DNA from: Lepidurus packardi
Taxonomy: Eukaryota; Arthropoda; Branchiopoda; Notostraca; Triopsidae
Direction of reading: 5' to 3'
Length of the DNA: 64,000 nt
Assembly: GCA_023053545.1 (NCBI GenBank)
Contig: JAKZAN010000004.1
Location: forward strand, 1,798,001-1,862,000
Below the pieces are notes generated by a model. That model did no database searches and was not told the DNA's origin. It was given only the letters and a program-made list of their open reading frames with translations. Position 1 is the stretch's first letter. Every line of letters begins with the position of its first letter. This document shows positions 10,819 to 20,399 of this stretch, piece by piece. Both the position numbers and the translations under genes were made by a program.

Positions 10819-11394
10819 ATGAAACTGGTTAGTTCCAGAAAGCGATTAAAATCTGACAAAATGAAATTTTAAAACTAATTTCCTTATATTTAATTATCTT
10901 ACTCGCAGATTATTATCGCTGCTTTAGTTGCCGTGGCATTGGCTCGTCCTCAAAGTCAACCACCCGTGCCCATTGTTAACCAGCAACAAGAAATCAATCA
11001 AGACGGATCTTATAGTTTCAGGTATAGTAATCCGTTTTTAAGGCTTCCATATGTCAATTTTGTATAAAAAGCGGAGATATTTTTTATTTAAAAGTTACTT
11101 TTTGGGTTAAATTTTGGTACCTATAACCTTCAATTGTAGTTTCCAAACTTGGGATGGCGTCTCTCGTAAAGAAACCGGACAACAGAAGCAAATTACTCCC
11201 ACAGATGCCGGTGCTACTTCCCAGGGTGACTACTCGTACACCGCTCCCGACGGTACAGTGATCACTTTTCGTGGCTGACGAGAACGGATTCCAACCCAAG
11301 GGTGATCATCTCCCTACTCCTCCTCCCGTGCCTGACCATGTTGTCAAGCTTTTGGAGACTCTTCGTGCTGCCGGGGCTCTATAAAATGTTGGCA
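10819..11394 (+). pseudogene. RR-1 cuticle protein copy 6, frameshifted
   Basis: Exons 10819-10827, 10909-11021 and 11140 onward match copy 7 closely. Two defects are visible. The ACTGGG of the sister gene is ACTTGG, changing the conserved Gly of QTGDG to Trp. At about 11266-11271 five bases present in copy 7 (GAGCT of the LSF codons) are missing, so translation shifts and stops at TGA 11276-11278 after 86 codons, losing the FVADENGF half of the chitin-binding domain and the tail. The old frame would have ended at 11394. First donor is GTTAGT. An assembly error could mimic this, but two independent changes favour a real pseudogene. Confidence 0.85.
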
Positions 11395-11903
11395 AATGAA
11401 TTTTCCTTCTAAGTTCGAAAAAAAAAAACGTTGATAAAACTTGCTCTGAAAACGAAAATATGTACAACTGTTAAAAAGGGTATTAATGTGTAAATATATA
11501 GAATTTTTCAAACAATTAATTACTTCTTTGTGTATTTCAAATCGTAAGCTTGCTACTGCACTAAACTAGCTGTTAGTACGGTACCTGCCAACTTTATTAG
11601 GTCTTGAATAGCTCTGCCAACGGTTGGGAAATTTCATTGTTGGAAGCCGAAACTGGACAAGATTGGATGACACTGATAACGTTCTACGATGAAGAGTTTA
11701 CCCGAGGGTAAAGTAGTTTGCACGTTTACTTTATATTCTAGGCGATATTTACCATCTCCGTTATTTCAGAACTTGAAAGGGCATAGAAATACGGTATAGC
11801 TGCCAAATAGGTTAGGTTAAGGCTGTCACGTTCGTCCCATTCTTTTTTACTGGCACTTCTTCCTAAAGTATAATTTTCCCACTAATTCCATTTTTTCTCA
11901 CAG

Positions 11904-12219
11904 ACTTCGTTGCCCCATGTGATGCTTCGGGAAATTTACTTAACTGGAAGTGAGTTCTCCGTCAATGACAAAATGGCCTACGTATGGCCAAAACGTATGG
12001 CCAAAATGGCCTACTACAAGAACCGTGGGTTTTCTCGGGGACAGTGCGACAAAACATACTATGCGGTCAATCCTTCGATGCAAAACGCTTTCAACAAGTT
12101 ATCAAAGCCTGTGCGTTGTACAAAGACTTGAGTTTGCTTCCACATGGTGACAAAACACTCGTGGGTGAGAAAGGGGTCACCCTTTCAGGTGGTCAAAAGG
12201 CTAATGTCAACTTAGCAAG
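11904..12219 (+). pseudogene. Isolated ABCC/MRP4-type transporter exon, frameshifted
   Basis: A single exon with good borders (CTCACAG acceptor before 11904, AG/GTAAAT donor after 12219). It encodes the part of an ABC transporter nucleotide-binding domain that follows Walker A: a Q-loop segment [15 protein letters not shown], then a helical stretch [16 protein letters not shown] and the ABC signature LSGGQ within [14 protein letters not shown]. This pattern is typical of ABCC (MRP4-like) proteins. The frame shifts between about 11980 and 12018, where ATGGCC-containing words are locally repeated, so no continuous protein is possible. No Walker A or Walker B exon is visible nearby. Best seen as a duplicated fragment of a gene elsewhere. 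Confidence 0.8.
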
Positions 12220-13315
12220 GTAAATCCCCTTACCTCCTCAAAGGTTCGCAGTTTGTTAAAAAACATTCCACTGTAAACCATGCTCAAAGGTTTAATAAGA
12301 ATATTAGAGACGAACCCTTAGAGTTCGATTCAGGTTAGGTTCGGTTACTTAAACCAGGCAACTAAAATCAGGTAATAGCTAAATATAGCTACTACCTGAA
12401 TATAAATAGCTAGATATACCTAAATCAGGTATATTTTTTTACATTCATTTCGATTTCATCTTTTGCACCCATCCCAAGAAGAATTAATTATTACTCAATT
12501 GAATAATTTCAATCAAATCAACATAATCGTTTACTGTAAACTGGGTTAAAATAGTTCTGCTGTTGTCTAATTATTTGTTTTCTTACTATTGTATTTCTGC
12601 TAAATATTGACTAGGCTTAACTTGTTACATACAAGCTACCACAAGATGGCACGCAGTGTTTTGTATGGGTGCGTATAAACTGCGCATGAAAACCGAAACG
12701 TTCGTGAATGGTAACTTTATAACCCACTTACTCAATTTGCTAACAGCTTTTCCTTTAAAAATTGTGCAAAAGGAACCTAGAAGGACTGCTGGTTTCCCAA
12801 ATGTACGCGTAGATGGAAACTTTTAATTTTCAGTTTTTGAATTCTTGAATGCGAAAATACAATTGCACTGCTCTTCCATATTGCACTGCTCTACCCATAT
12901 TAGCTACTTTACTATAAAAAGTTTTACGTTACTTTTTAAGAAAAAAAAACGAATTAAGCGGAATTAAATTATAGGAGGAATAAGCAGAATGTTTGCTTAG
13001 AATATAAAGTAGTGTTAGAAAAAGTGTAGAGCGCTCTTAGCAGTCATTGTCTTGTTATATAATTGTTTGCAAAGTTGCAAACTGTTGATTTACAAGGCAC
13101 TAATGACTACCATCAACGATCAAGTACAAAGAAACGAACAAAAACTATAAATATCTTTGCAGTTTTGCTAACTTATACAAACAGCTTTCGGCACAAGCCG
13201 AACAACCTTGACGAAGCAAGGCTTCTAGTTAAAAAAAACAGCGCGAATCTATAGTCTAACACTGTTGGGAAGCTCTTTAGAAGATTTCAGCAACCAGTAA
13301 AACGATGAGTAAACA

Positions 13316-13538
13316 GTGAAAGGAAGAGTTTTAAGGTGAGCCTTTCGCTTCAAGGGAATGTCCATTTGCAAGCCAAGCTCCAAGAGAGTTGAGCATTGGG
13401 GAAAGTAACGAGAACAGGTGAAGCTGGCTTGCACAACCGCAAGGATCATCCATCATAAGGATCATCCTCAGTGTCGTCGTTGTATCGAGCATATTTTCCG
13501 TATAAAAAGGAGCCGCGAAGGCTTGGAAGCATCACAGT
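13316..13538 (+). promoter_or_regulatory. Promoter of cuticle gene 7
   Basis: TATAAAAA at 13501-13508 and TCACAGT at 13532-13538. Boxes: GTGAAAGGAA 13316-13325, TTCAAGGGAA 13349-13358 and AACAGGTGAAG from 13413. Confidence 0.65.
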
Positions 13539-13606
13539 GCACCTTCACTCACTCGAAGTACCACCACAACCACCAATACGGCAATACTGGAACCAACCAT
13601 CCAACC

Positions 13607-14178
13607 ATGAAATTGGTAAGTTCCAGAAAACGATTCAAATTTGAAAAAAATGAAATTTTAAAACTAATTCCTTATGTTTAATTATATTACTCGTAGATTA
13701 TTATCGCTGCTTTAGTGGCCGTGGCGTTGGCTCGTCCTCAAAGTCAACCACCCGTGCCCATTGTTAACCAACAACAAGAAATCAATCAAGACGGATCTTA
13801 TAGTTTCAGGTATAGTAATCCGTTTTTAAGGCTTCCGTATGTCAATTTTTGTATAAAAAGTGGAGATATTTTTTATTTAAAAGTTACTTTTTGGGTTAAA
13901 TTTTGGTAACTATAACCTTCAATTGTAGTTTCCAAACTGGGGATGGAGTCTCTCGTAAAGAAACCGGACAACAGAAGCAAATTACTCCCAAAGATGCCGG
14001 TGCTACTTCCCAGGGTGACTACTCGTACACCGCTCCTGACGGTACCGTGATCACTTTGAGCTTCGTGGCTGACGAGAACGGATTCCAACCCCAGGGTGAT
14101 CATCTCCCTACTCCTCCTCCCGTGCCTGACCATGTTGTCAAGCTTTTGGAAACTCTTCGTGCTGCCGGGGCTCTTTAA
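13607..14178 (+). CDS. RR-1 cuticle protein, copy 7
   Basis: Chitin-binding cuticle protein of 123 codons, exons 13607-13615, 13697-13809 and 13929-14178. Signal peptide IIIAALVAVALA after Met-Lys-Leu. The mature N-terminus has QPPVPIVNQQQ instead of QTPVPI. RR-1 domain: GDYSYTAPDGT and [18 protein letters not shown]; the C-terminus is [16 protein letters not shown]. It is the intact partner of broken copy 6 and gives the reference for its 5-nt deletion. Confidence 0.9.
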
Positions 14179-14645
14179 AATGCTGGAAAAAGAACCTTCC
14201 TTCTCAGTTAAAAAAAACGTTGACAAAACTTGCTCTGAAAACGAAAATATGTACAACGCTTAAAAGGGTATTAATTTGTAAATATATAAAATTTTTCAAA
14301 CAATTAACTACTTCTTTCTGTATTTTAAATCGTAAACTTGCTACTACACTAAACATATTGTTAGTACAGTACCTGCTACCTTTATTAGGTCTTGAATAGC
14401 TTTGCCAACGGTTGGAAAATTTCATTGTTGGAAGCCGAAACTGGGCAAGATTGGATGATACTGATAACGTTCGACGATGAAGAGTTTGCCCGAGGGTAAA
14501 GTAGTTTACATGTTTACTTTATGTTCTGCGCAATATTTACCTTCTCTGTTATTTCAGAACTTGAAAGGGCATACAAATACGGTACAGCTGCCAAATAGGT
14601 TAGGTTAAGGCTGTCACGTTCGTCCCATTCTTTTTTATTGGCACG

Positions 14646-15329
14646 TCTTGACTTGTTATGTTAATAACTCCGCGATTTTATTCGTTATTGCGATGGGAAT
14701 ACTGTGAAACAAAAGCACAAAGAAGTTGGAAAATAATAAGTAAAATACAACGTACTTATTCATTAAACTGCCATAATTGTCAGTTTTTGCAACTGTTGTA
14801 AGAAGAAAACACTGAGAACAATACACACTATACGCGCTAAAGCTGCCGTTTAGCGTTGCTAGTTACAGCCTAACTACCGCAAGAAGCGCAGTGTTGTCTT
14901 GTGTGTGGGAGTTTATATGACCGCGCACTTCCTTCTGCGTATAATAGAGATTATAACCGTTCATGACAGCATTAAAACCATATATTCAATTTGTATGCAT
15001 TATTTCTTTAAGAAAAGTGTAGTAAAATAGTAACTAGGCGATACTCAGTACCTAAATAAAACACACTTTTTTTTCCTGTAGATAAAAGATTAATATAATC
15101 TATGAATCCCCATAAGCGACAAATTAATCTACTTTTATGAAATTTATGAAGGCAAAATCAAGAGAAATGAAAATGCTCTATCCTTTTTACACATACTAGC
15201 TACCTTTCTGACAAGAGACTTGGCACAATCATGTTTTACGTTTTTTACTCCTACACCTCTCACGTACGATTGTTCCTTGGCGTTCCTAATGCTATCGTGC
15301 AATAGGAAGCCTAAACTTTATGGAAGCGC
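14646..15329. other. Intergenic; start of the minus-strand cuticle duplication
   Basis: No gene. From about 14970 the sequence matches about 18810-19172 (for example CTATCGTGCAATAGGAAG near 15291 and 19130), the 3' flank of the minus-strand cuticle gene. The match is interrupted by the TTAA MITE at 15330. Confidence 0.6.
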
Positions 15330-15866
15330 TTAAGGCTCCCGTATACCTTAGCTCGGTATATGTGATTAGCATGGGGAATTTCCGAAGACTTTTTTGAGAA
15401 AACCAGTGCATTTAATGAAAAAATTCTTTTAGAAGGCTCTTGAGTTTGCTAACAGGTAGTGCACAACCAACGCGCGATTTTTCTAATGAGTAGTTAATTA
15501 GCAATATGCGAATGAAATTTGCAACACTGAGAAATACGTTACCTAAAAATCTGTCCTTTGGTTGTGTACTTGCTGCTAATAAAAGAAAACTTTTGTTTTA
15601 GTCTGCTTTCAATCTGAGAAGTCGTTTTCGAGAAATCTTGTTCCGAACGTTTAACGACTTGATTTGGTACATTGTGCTGCTAGAGCAAACTGTGGTGACA
15701 AATCGTACTTTTCAAAAGCAAAGCAAACGCAGAAACTTTGCCGGCAATTAGCTGTCTATTTATTTTTCTTACTTTCTTACGCAAGTTTTTCGCAAAACAA
15801 TAAAAACTATCTGTGCCATCTGTTACTCTTTCCTATCAATAAGCTAAAGTACACGGGAGGCCTTAA
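15330..15866 (+). mobile_element. TTAA-specific (piggyBac-like) MITE, copy 1
   Basis: Starts TTAAGGCTCCCGTATACCTT and ends with the near inverse (GCTAAAGTACACGGGAGGCC then TTAA). The TTAA at both ends is the target-site duplication typical of the piggyBac superfamily. About 530 bases, no coding capacity. The paralogous block has an unfilled single TTAA at 19169-19172. A recurrent internal string TTTTCGAGAAATCTTGTTCCG is shared with copies 3 and 4. Confidence 0.85.
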
Positions 15867-15956
15867 AAATACTTCGATACGGAATTGCTGCGGGTGATAC
15901 GGATTTATTTCCATTCATAATCTATTAATATTGATAGATACAATCAACAAACTGTC

Positions 15957-16597
15957 TTAATATTTGGCAGGAGCGGGAGCAGGGTAAGCTGCTGGTTCAT
16001 GGACGAGTTTCGGCAACAGGGGAGCATCTCAGCGATTTCACGGGGAATGGGAGGGGGGGTGGGCAAGTGGTCACCCTTGGGCTGAAATCCGTTCTCATCA
16101 GCTGTCCAGGTCAACGTCAAACGGTACCATCAGGCAGTACCGGATTAAGGGGGAGCAAAAGGGGCAAATGCCCCGGGGCCCCCCGCCAAGGGGGGGGGGG
16201 GGGGCCTGCCCTAACCATGGGTTATATACGATAGTTTGTTTTTAGTCCATATAGACACTCATAAAGGCTTAAAGGGCCCCCCGCCAAAATTTTGCCCCAG
16301 GCCCCCCGACCACTTAATCCGGCACTGCCATCAGGGTCGTGCCATCAGATCCAATGTAGCTAATTAAATAGAAAAAATATAATATAGAATCAAAATAGAT
16401 CTCATATGCTTTCAATCCAACTCGAGCAGACTTATCGAATGTAAGTGATTTACCTCCATTGGCTGCGCCATCAGGATTCCTGACATGTGATTGACTAACA
16501 GTGGTGATCTCAGGCTGCTATAAAATATTATGGAATTTAAAATGTTAACCGAAGTCTTCACGACATTTTTAGATGTTATAACACCTATCAGTAGCAT
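15957..16597 (-). pseudogene. Broken RR-1 cuticle gene, duplicate of the gene at 19.3 kb
   Basis: Minus-strand relic with recognisable exon 3 (15957-16359), exon 2 (about 16454-16516) and exon 1 (16589-16597). Exon 1 reads ATG-CTA-CTG and its donor GT is now GA. The part of exon 2 that encodes the signal peptide is deleted. Exon 3 has small insertions near the 3' end, lacks about 75 bases of the middle and carries a hAT-like MITE. No product is possible. A TATA-like box (TATAAAAAG on the minus strand) survives near 16655. Confidence 0.85.
16135..16327. mobile_element. 193-bp hAT-like MITE inside the cuticle pseudogene
   Basis: Ends are CAGTACCGGATTAAG and CTTAATCCGGCACTG, which are inverse with one mismatch. 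Flanked by an exact 8-bp direct repeat CCATCAGG (16127-16134 and 16328-16335), the hallmark of hAT insertion. Inner sequence is rich in long G and C runs (a run of 15 or more G near 16190-16204). No coding capacity. Confidence 0.9.
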
Positions 16598-16680
16598 TGT
16601 TGCGTTCTGTTTGTGTGTCGTTTACAGTGATGCTGTTACGTCTTCAACTGGCTGCTTTTTATAGGTAGGCATCCGACCCA

Positions 16681-16845
16681 GCCTTGCACATAGTTGATCT
16701 GTTTTTGTTTCTGGGCTTCTTCACGGGTCGCGCCATCAGATTCAGTGTAGCTAATTGAGTACAAAACACATAGAATTAAAACAGATTTCATATTTTTAAT
16801 CCAATTAGGCAGATTTATCGAATTTAAGATGTGATTATGTGATAC
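16681..16845 (-). pseudogene. Third, partial copy of the minus-strand cuticle gene
   Basis: Contains the 5' part of exon 3 (16681-16750, encoding the stretch with EEAQKQKQI) and the adjoining intron 2 sequence, directly fused to the promoter-upstream region of the previous pseudogene at about 16680. Shows that the block was duplicated more than once and recombined. Confidence 0.75.
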
Positions 16846-17541
16846 GAAATTCCTTATACAATAATGTGTTACAAATTTTGAATTAAAGTTGAAAAGAAAC
16901 CAAAGTTCCTACTGAAAACCCAAGTTCCTAACATCATGAACACTTTGACGTTAAGTCATTCCTAAGTGTATAATTAATTCGCTCATGGTTTCAAAAACGC
17001 CTCAAGTAAACTGAAATGCAGTAGACTAGAAATAGAAAGGCGACTTTCAAGTAAATTTAAAACACGGTAGCTTTTATTTATTTTTCTTAAAGATTGAATA
17101 CATAACGGAATACTTGCAATTCTTTGAAGCACGTAGTTGAGCGCGGTGACTGCATACCAAAAATAGACTTGGATACTCACGTTCCCAAGCTACTTCTATT
17201 CAATTTCAAGCATCGGAATGTATTTGCCCAACAAAAGAGGAGAATCTGTGTTGCATCTCAATGAAATGATTCTTTATTTCGTACATCTTTTTAGTACTGA
17301 TGCTCATGCACCACAAAGAATCCCCCGGGATAAAATCCCTCACACCTCCGTATTTGACAACAGTCGGCGTCCCCCGACCCGGCTTATATAAATCTCTTTC
17401 CTCAAATCAGAACTTAGTGGAATTTCTGGGACCAGAGTGGAATCTCCTTCGAAGAGGCCTTGTTAGTAAGAAACGGCAAGTACAGAATAATGAAAAAGGA
17501 GTTGTTGATGAATGTTTTTACTTGTAACGCATTAATGAATT

Positions 17542-18150
17542 ATGGCATCATTAAGGGTTACTACGAATAAATTCATTAAGAAAGACAAGAACCCAGGTAA
17601 GTTTAGCAGTCAAATTAGAAATTTTGCAGGCATTAGAAAACGGCCAATAGACGAACAATGTTGCTCGATTGCACGACCTCAACGAGTCTCCAATTCGCAC
17701 AATTCAAAAAATGGGGATGCAATTAAGATGGCTGTAAAAGAAGCCCTACCAACAAGCTGTAGGAGACTCAATTATACAAGAAATGTGGTTCTGGTGAAAA
17801 TGGAAAGGTTATTACTTCAGTGGATAGATTAAGCCAATAACAAGAAACACATTGGTATGGAACATGCGCATCATTCAAATGAAGTCTTTGTCCATTTTTG
17901 ATCAGTTGGAAAAAGAAAACGATGAAAAGCAAAATGAAGAGAGTGACGAAGATAATGTAGAGCAGTCAAAGTATAGCACTAGGATATCAATTCGGAGGGA
18001 AAGGGTTTAGTGATTTAAAGGCTTCTGATATCGAAGGACTTCTAAAATCGCACGATGAAGAACGATTGATCTCGTTGAGTTGAAACAAGAAGAACAAAGC
18101 GAAGAAGAAGAGCACGATGGTGTAAAAAGCTTGCGTGTAGGCGGTGTTTT
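17542..18150 (+). pseudogene. Tigger1-like DNA transposase relic
   Basis: Three pieces in shifting frames resemble a Tigger (pogo-clade, DDE_1) transposase. An N-terminal piece ends VKMERLLLQWID (17777-17829), like the second helix-turn-helix; the next reads MRIIQMKSLSIFDQLEKE (about 17864-17917), and a C-terminal piece reads SDIEGLLKSHDEERL (about 18028-18072) followed by acidic residues, like the Tigger tail. The catalytic core is deleted. Frameshifts and stops exclude function. I could not define the terminal inverted repeats. Confidence 0.6.
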
Positions 18151-19207
18151 TACGGTCCCAATCGACCGCGTAAATGGAAGGTTTACTGTATTCTTTACGC
18201 TCTAAGTTTTCCACTTATAATTGTCTTACAAGAAGAATTGAAATGAAGAAAAAATACGCGTTCAATCGACATCGCTTACGTTTTTAAAACAAGTTGCGAT
18301 CTTCTCGCCCTTTCCATTTTTTCTTTTCTTATTTAACACTGGCCTAGGCTTTCGCCTACTGTTGGCGTGAACATTTATTGAGCATAATTCGTAATGGTTT
18401 TCTTAGTTAAAAGTTGCTACTAAAGAAAAAAAGGAAGGAGCTGTTAAGAAAGCATTCAACTACCACTTGTATATTTTTTAGGCATATTAATGTCCATTTC
18501 GTTTTGTTGCTGAGTCGGTTGTCAAAGACATACGCCGACTGCTTGAGAGACGCACGTTAAAGTGTAAGTTTATAAGAATTAGTTAAGAGAAGTACATAAT
18601 CTTATTAGAAATTCAGTAACCACGAGAAAACAAAAGGAAGAGATTACAGAATACTTGGTTATTCTTATGGTTCTAAGCACCCTGTGGCCTAAAACGCGGC
18701 AAAGCCTGGGAATAGAAATAGATCACTTGCACCTCTGCGGGTTTTGAGCACTTTGCTGAAAAATCCTAGAATGTAAACAAGAAAGATTTGGGATAGCCTA
18801 TAACGTTGGATGATAACATGATAACCATATGTTAAATTTGTGTGCACTATTTCTTTAAGAAACAAAATTCAATAAAATAGTAACTAGTGGACACTTAGTA
18901 AATAAAATTTAAATCTGTTCTCCCGTAGCTGAAATCTTAATATAAACTGTGAGTCCCCACAATGGACAAATTAATCTTCTTTTATCAAATTTATTAAAGC
19001 AAAAACAAGATAAATTAAACTTCCCTATCTTTTCACGCATATGAACTACCTTTCTATCAAGAGATTTAGTTTAAATACGTTTTTTACTCCTACACTTTTC
19101 ACATAGGACTGTTATTTCGCGTTCCTTATGCTATCGTGCAATAGGAAGTGTAAACTTTACGGGAGCGCTTAAAATGACTTTGTACGGATTACTGCTGTGG
19201 ATATGGA

Positions 19208-19213
19208 TTTATT
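19208..19213 (-). terminator. Poly(A) signal of the minus-strand cuticle gene
   Basis: TTTATT on the plus strand, i.e. AATAAA on the minus strand, about 48 bases after the stop codon. Confidence 0.6.
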
Positions 19214-19260
19214 TCCCGTCATAATAAATTAATGTGGATAGATACAATCAACGAACTGTC

Positions 19261-19845
19261 TTAATATTTGGCAGGAGCGGGAGCAGGGTAAGCTGCTGGT
19301 TCTTGGAGTTTCGGCAACAAGGGGAGCATCTCAGCGATTTCACGGGGAATGGGAGGGGGGGTGGGCAAGTGGTCACCCTTGGGCTGGAATCCGTTCTCAT
19401 CAGCTGTCCAGGTCAACGTCAAACGGGTACCATCAGGGGCCACCCAATAAGACGACCCTTGGTTGGTATTGCCTTGCTCGTAGTTGATCTGCTTTTGCTT
19501 TTGGGCTTCTTCACGGGTCGTGCCATCAGATCCAGCGTAGCTAATTAAATGAAAAAAATCATTTAGAATCAAAATAGATCCCATATGTTTTCAATCCAAA
19601 TCAAGCAGACTTATCGAATGTAAGATTTGATTTACCTCCATTGGCTGCTGCCATCAGGATTCCTGACGTCCGATTGACTAACAATGGTAATCTCAGGCTC
19701 CTTAGCGTAAGGCAAGGAAGCAGCAGAAGCTGCAGCCAAGAAAGCCGCAATCAGAAACTAGAAAAAATACAACAATTATGACATTTTAAACGTTAACCGA
19801 AATCGTCCCGCCGTTTTTAGCTGGTGTAACACCTACCAGTTTCAT
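19261..19845 (-). CDS. RR-1 cuticle protein, divergent minus-strand gene
   Basis: Secreted chitin-binding cuticle protein, 136 codons plus stop. Exons 19837-19845, 19636-19757 and 19261-19540 (read right to left). It keeps the family design: Met-Lys-Leu first exon, intron in the signal peptide, second intron splitting a Ser codon. Signal peptide [14 protein letters not shown]. The RR-1 domain shows [15 protein letters not shown] and [15 protein letters not shown], then [14 protein letters not shown] and a Pro-Ala tail ending [13 protein letters not shown] box lies at 19906-19913 on the minus strand. It is convergent with the plus-strand cluster and only about half like it in sequence, so it is an older family member. 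Intact in all frames and joints. Confidence 0.9.
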
Positions 19846-19905
19846 TGTTGCGTTTAGTTGGTAGTGGTTGGTGTACACCGGTGCTGTTACGTCTTCAACT
19901 GACCG

Positions 19906-19913
19906 CTTTTATA
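19906..19913 (-). promoter_or_regulatory. TATA box of the minus-strand cuticle gene
   Basis: TATAAAAG on the minus strand, 61 bases before the start codon. The three upstream boxes of the plus-strand copies are not recognisable here. Confidence 0.65.
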
Positions 19914-20399
19914 GGTAGGTATCCGACCCAGTTCTACATCGCCTCAGACAGACTAGTGTTCCATAAGCTTGTAGTAAACATTGAAAGAGAACAGGAAAAA
20001 AAGGCAAGAAACGTGGACCAGTTTTATCCCGAGCTGCTTGAATTAAGTACTATCACCTTGCGAGCGCGCAACGTTTCGTCATGCGCAGACAATGCCGCGG
20101 CCATTCCTTTTACTCTCATCATCCTCTCCCTCTCTTTCTCCATCAGTATTCCTTTCTCTTTCACTTTCGCCGATTTCCTGTTTAAATAGCATTCAAACGG
20201 GTGGCTATGAAATTCCTGAATACATAAAGTTAGAAATATACAAAAATCCATACTAAAAACCTAAGTTCCTAACATCATGAAAACTTTGACGTAGAAATGG
20301 TAATTAATTCCCTTGATGATCTCTCAAGTAAGTCTCAAGTAAACTTCTATGCACTAGACTTCGAATGCTATAACACTGGAATTAAAATCTTTAGCGTTG

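Larger units (their letters stand above)
9767..11857 (+). repeat. Segmental duplication block A (contains cuticle copy 6)
   Basis: This block is alignable almost end to end with block B at about 12541-14645, including the far upstream part (CAAGCTACCACAAG near 9851 and 12633), the whole gene, and a 3' part ending GTCACGTTCGTCCCATTC (about 11826 and 14608). The two blocks are separated only by the ABCC exon relic and about 300 bases. Confidence 0.85.
12541..14645 (+). repeat. Segmental duplication block B (contains cuticle copy 7)
   Basis: Partner of block A (about 9767-11857). Similarity covers upstream DNA, promoter, exons, introns and 3' flank. A weaker third trace of the upstream part (GCCTAACTACCGCAAGAAG) is seen near 14872. 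Confidence 0.85.

Noticed and set aside
12310-12345. GTTCGATTC string as a tRNA T-loop
   Set aside because: No acceptor stem, D-arm or anticodon arm can be folded around it.
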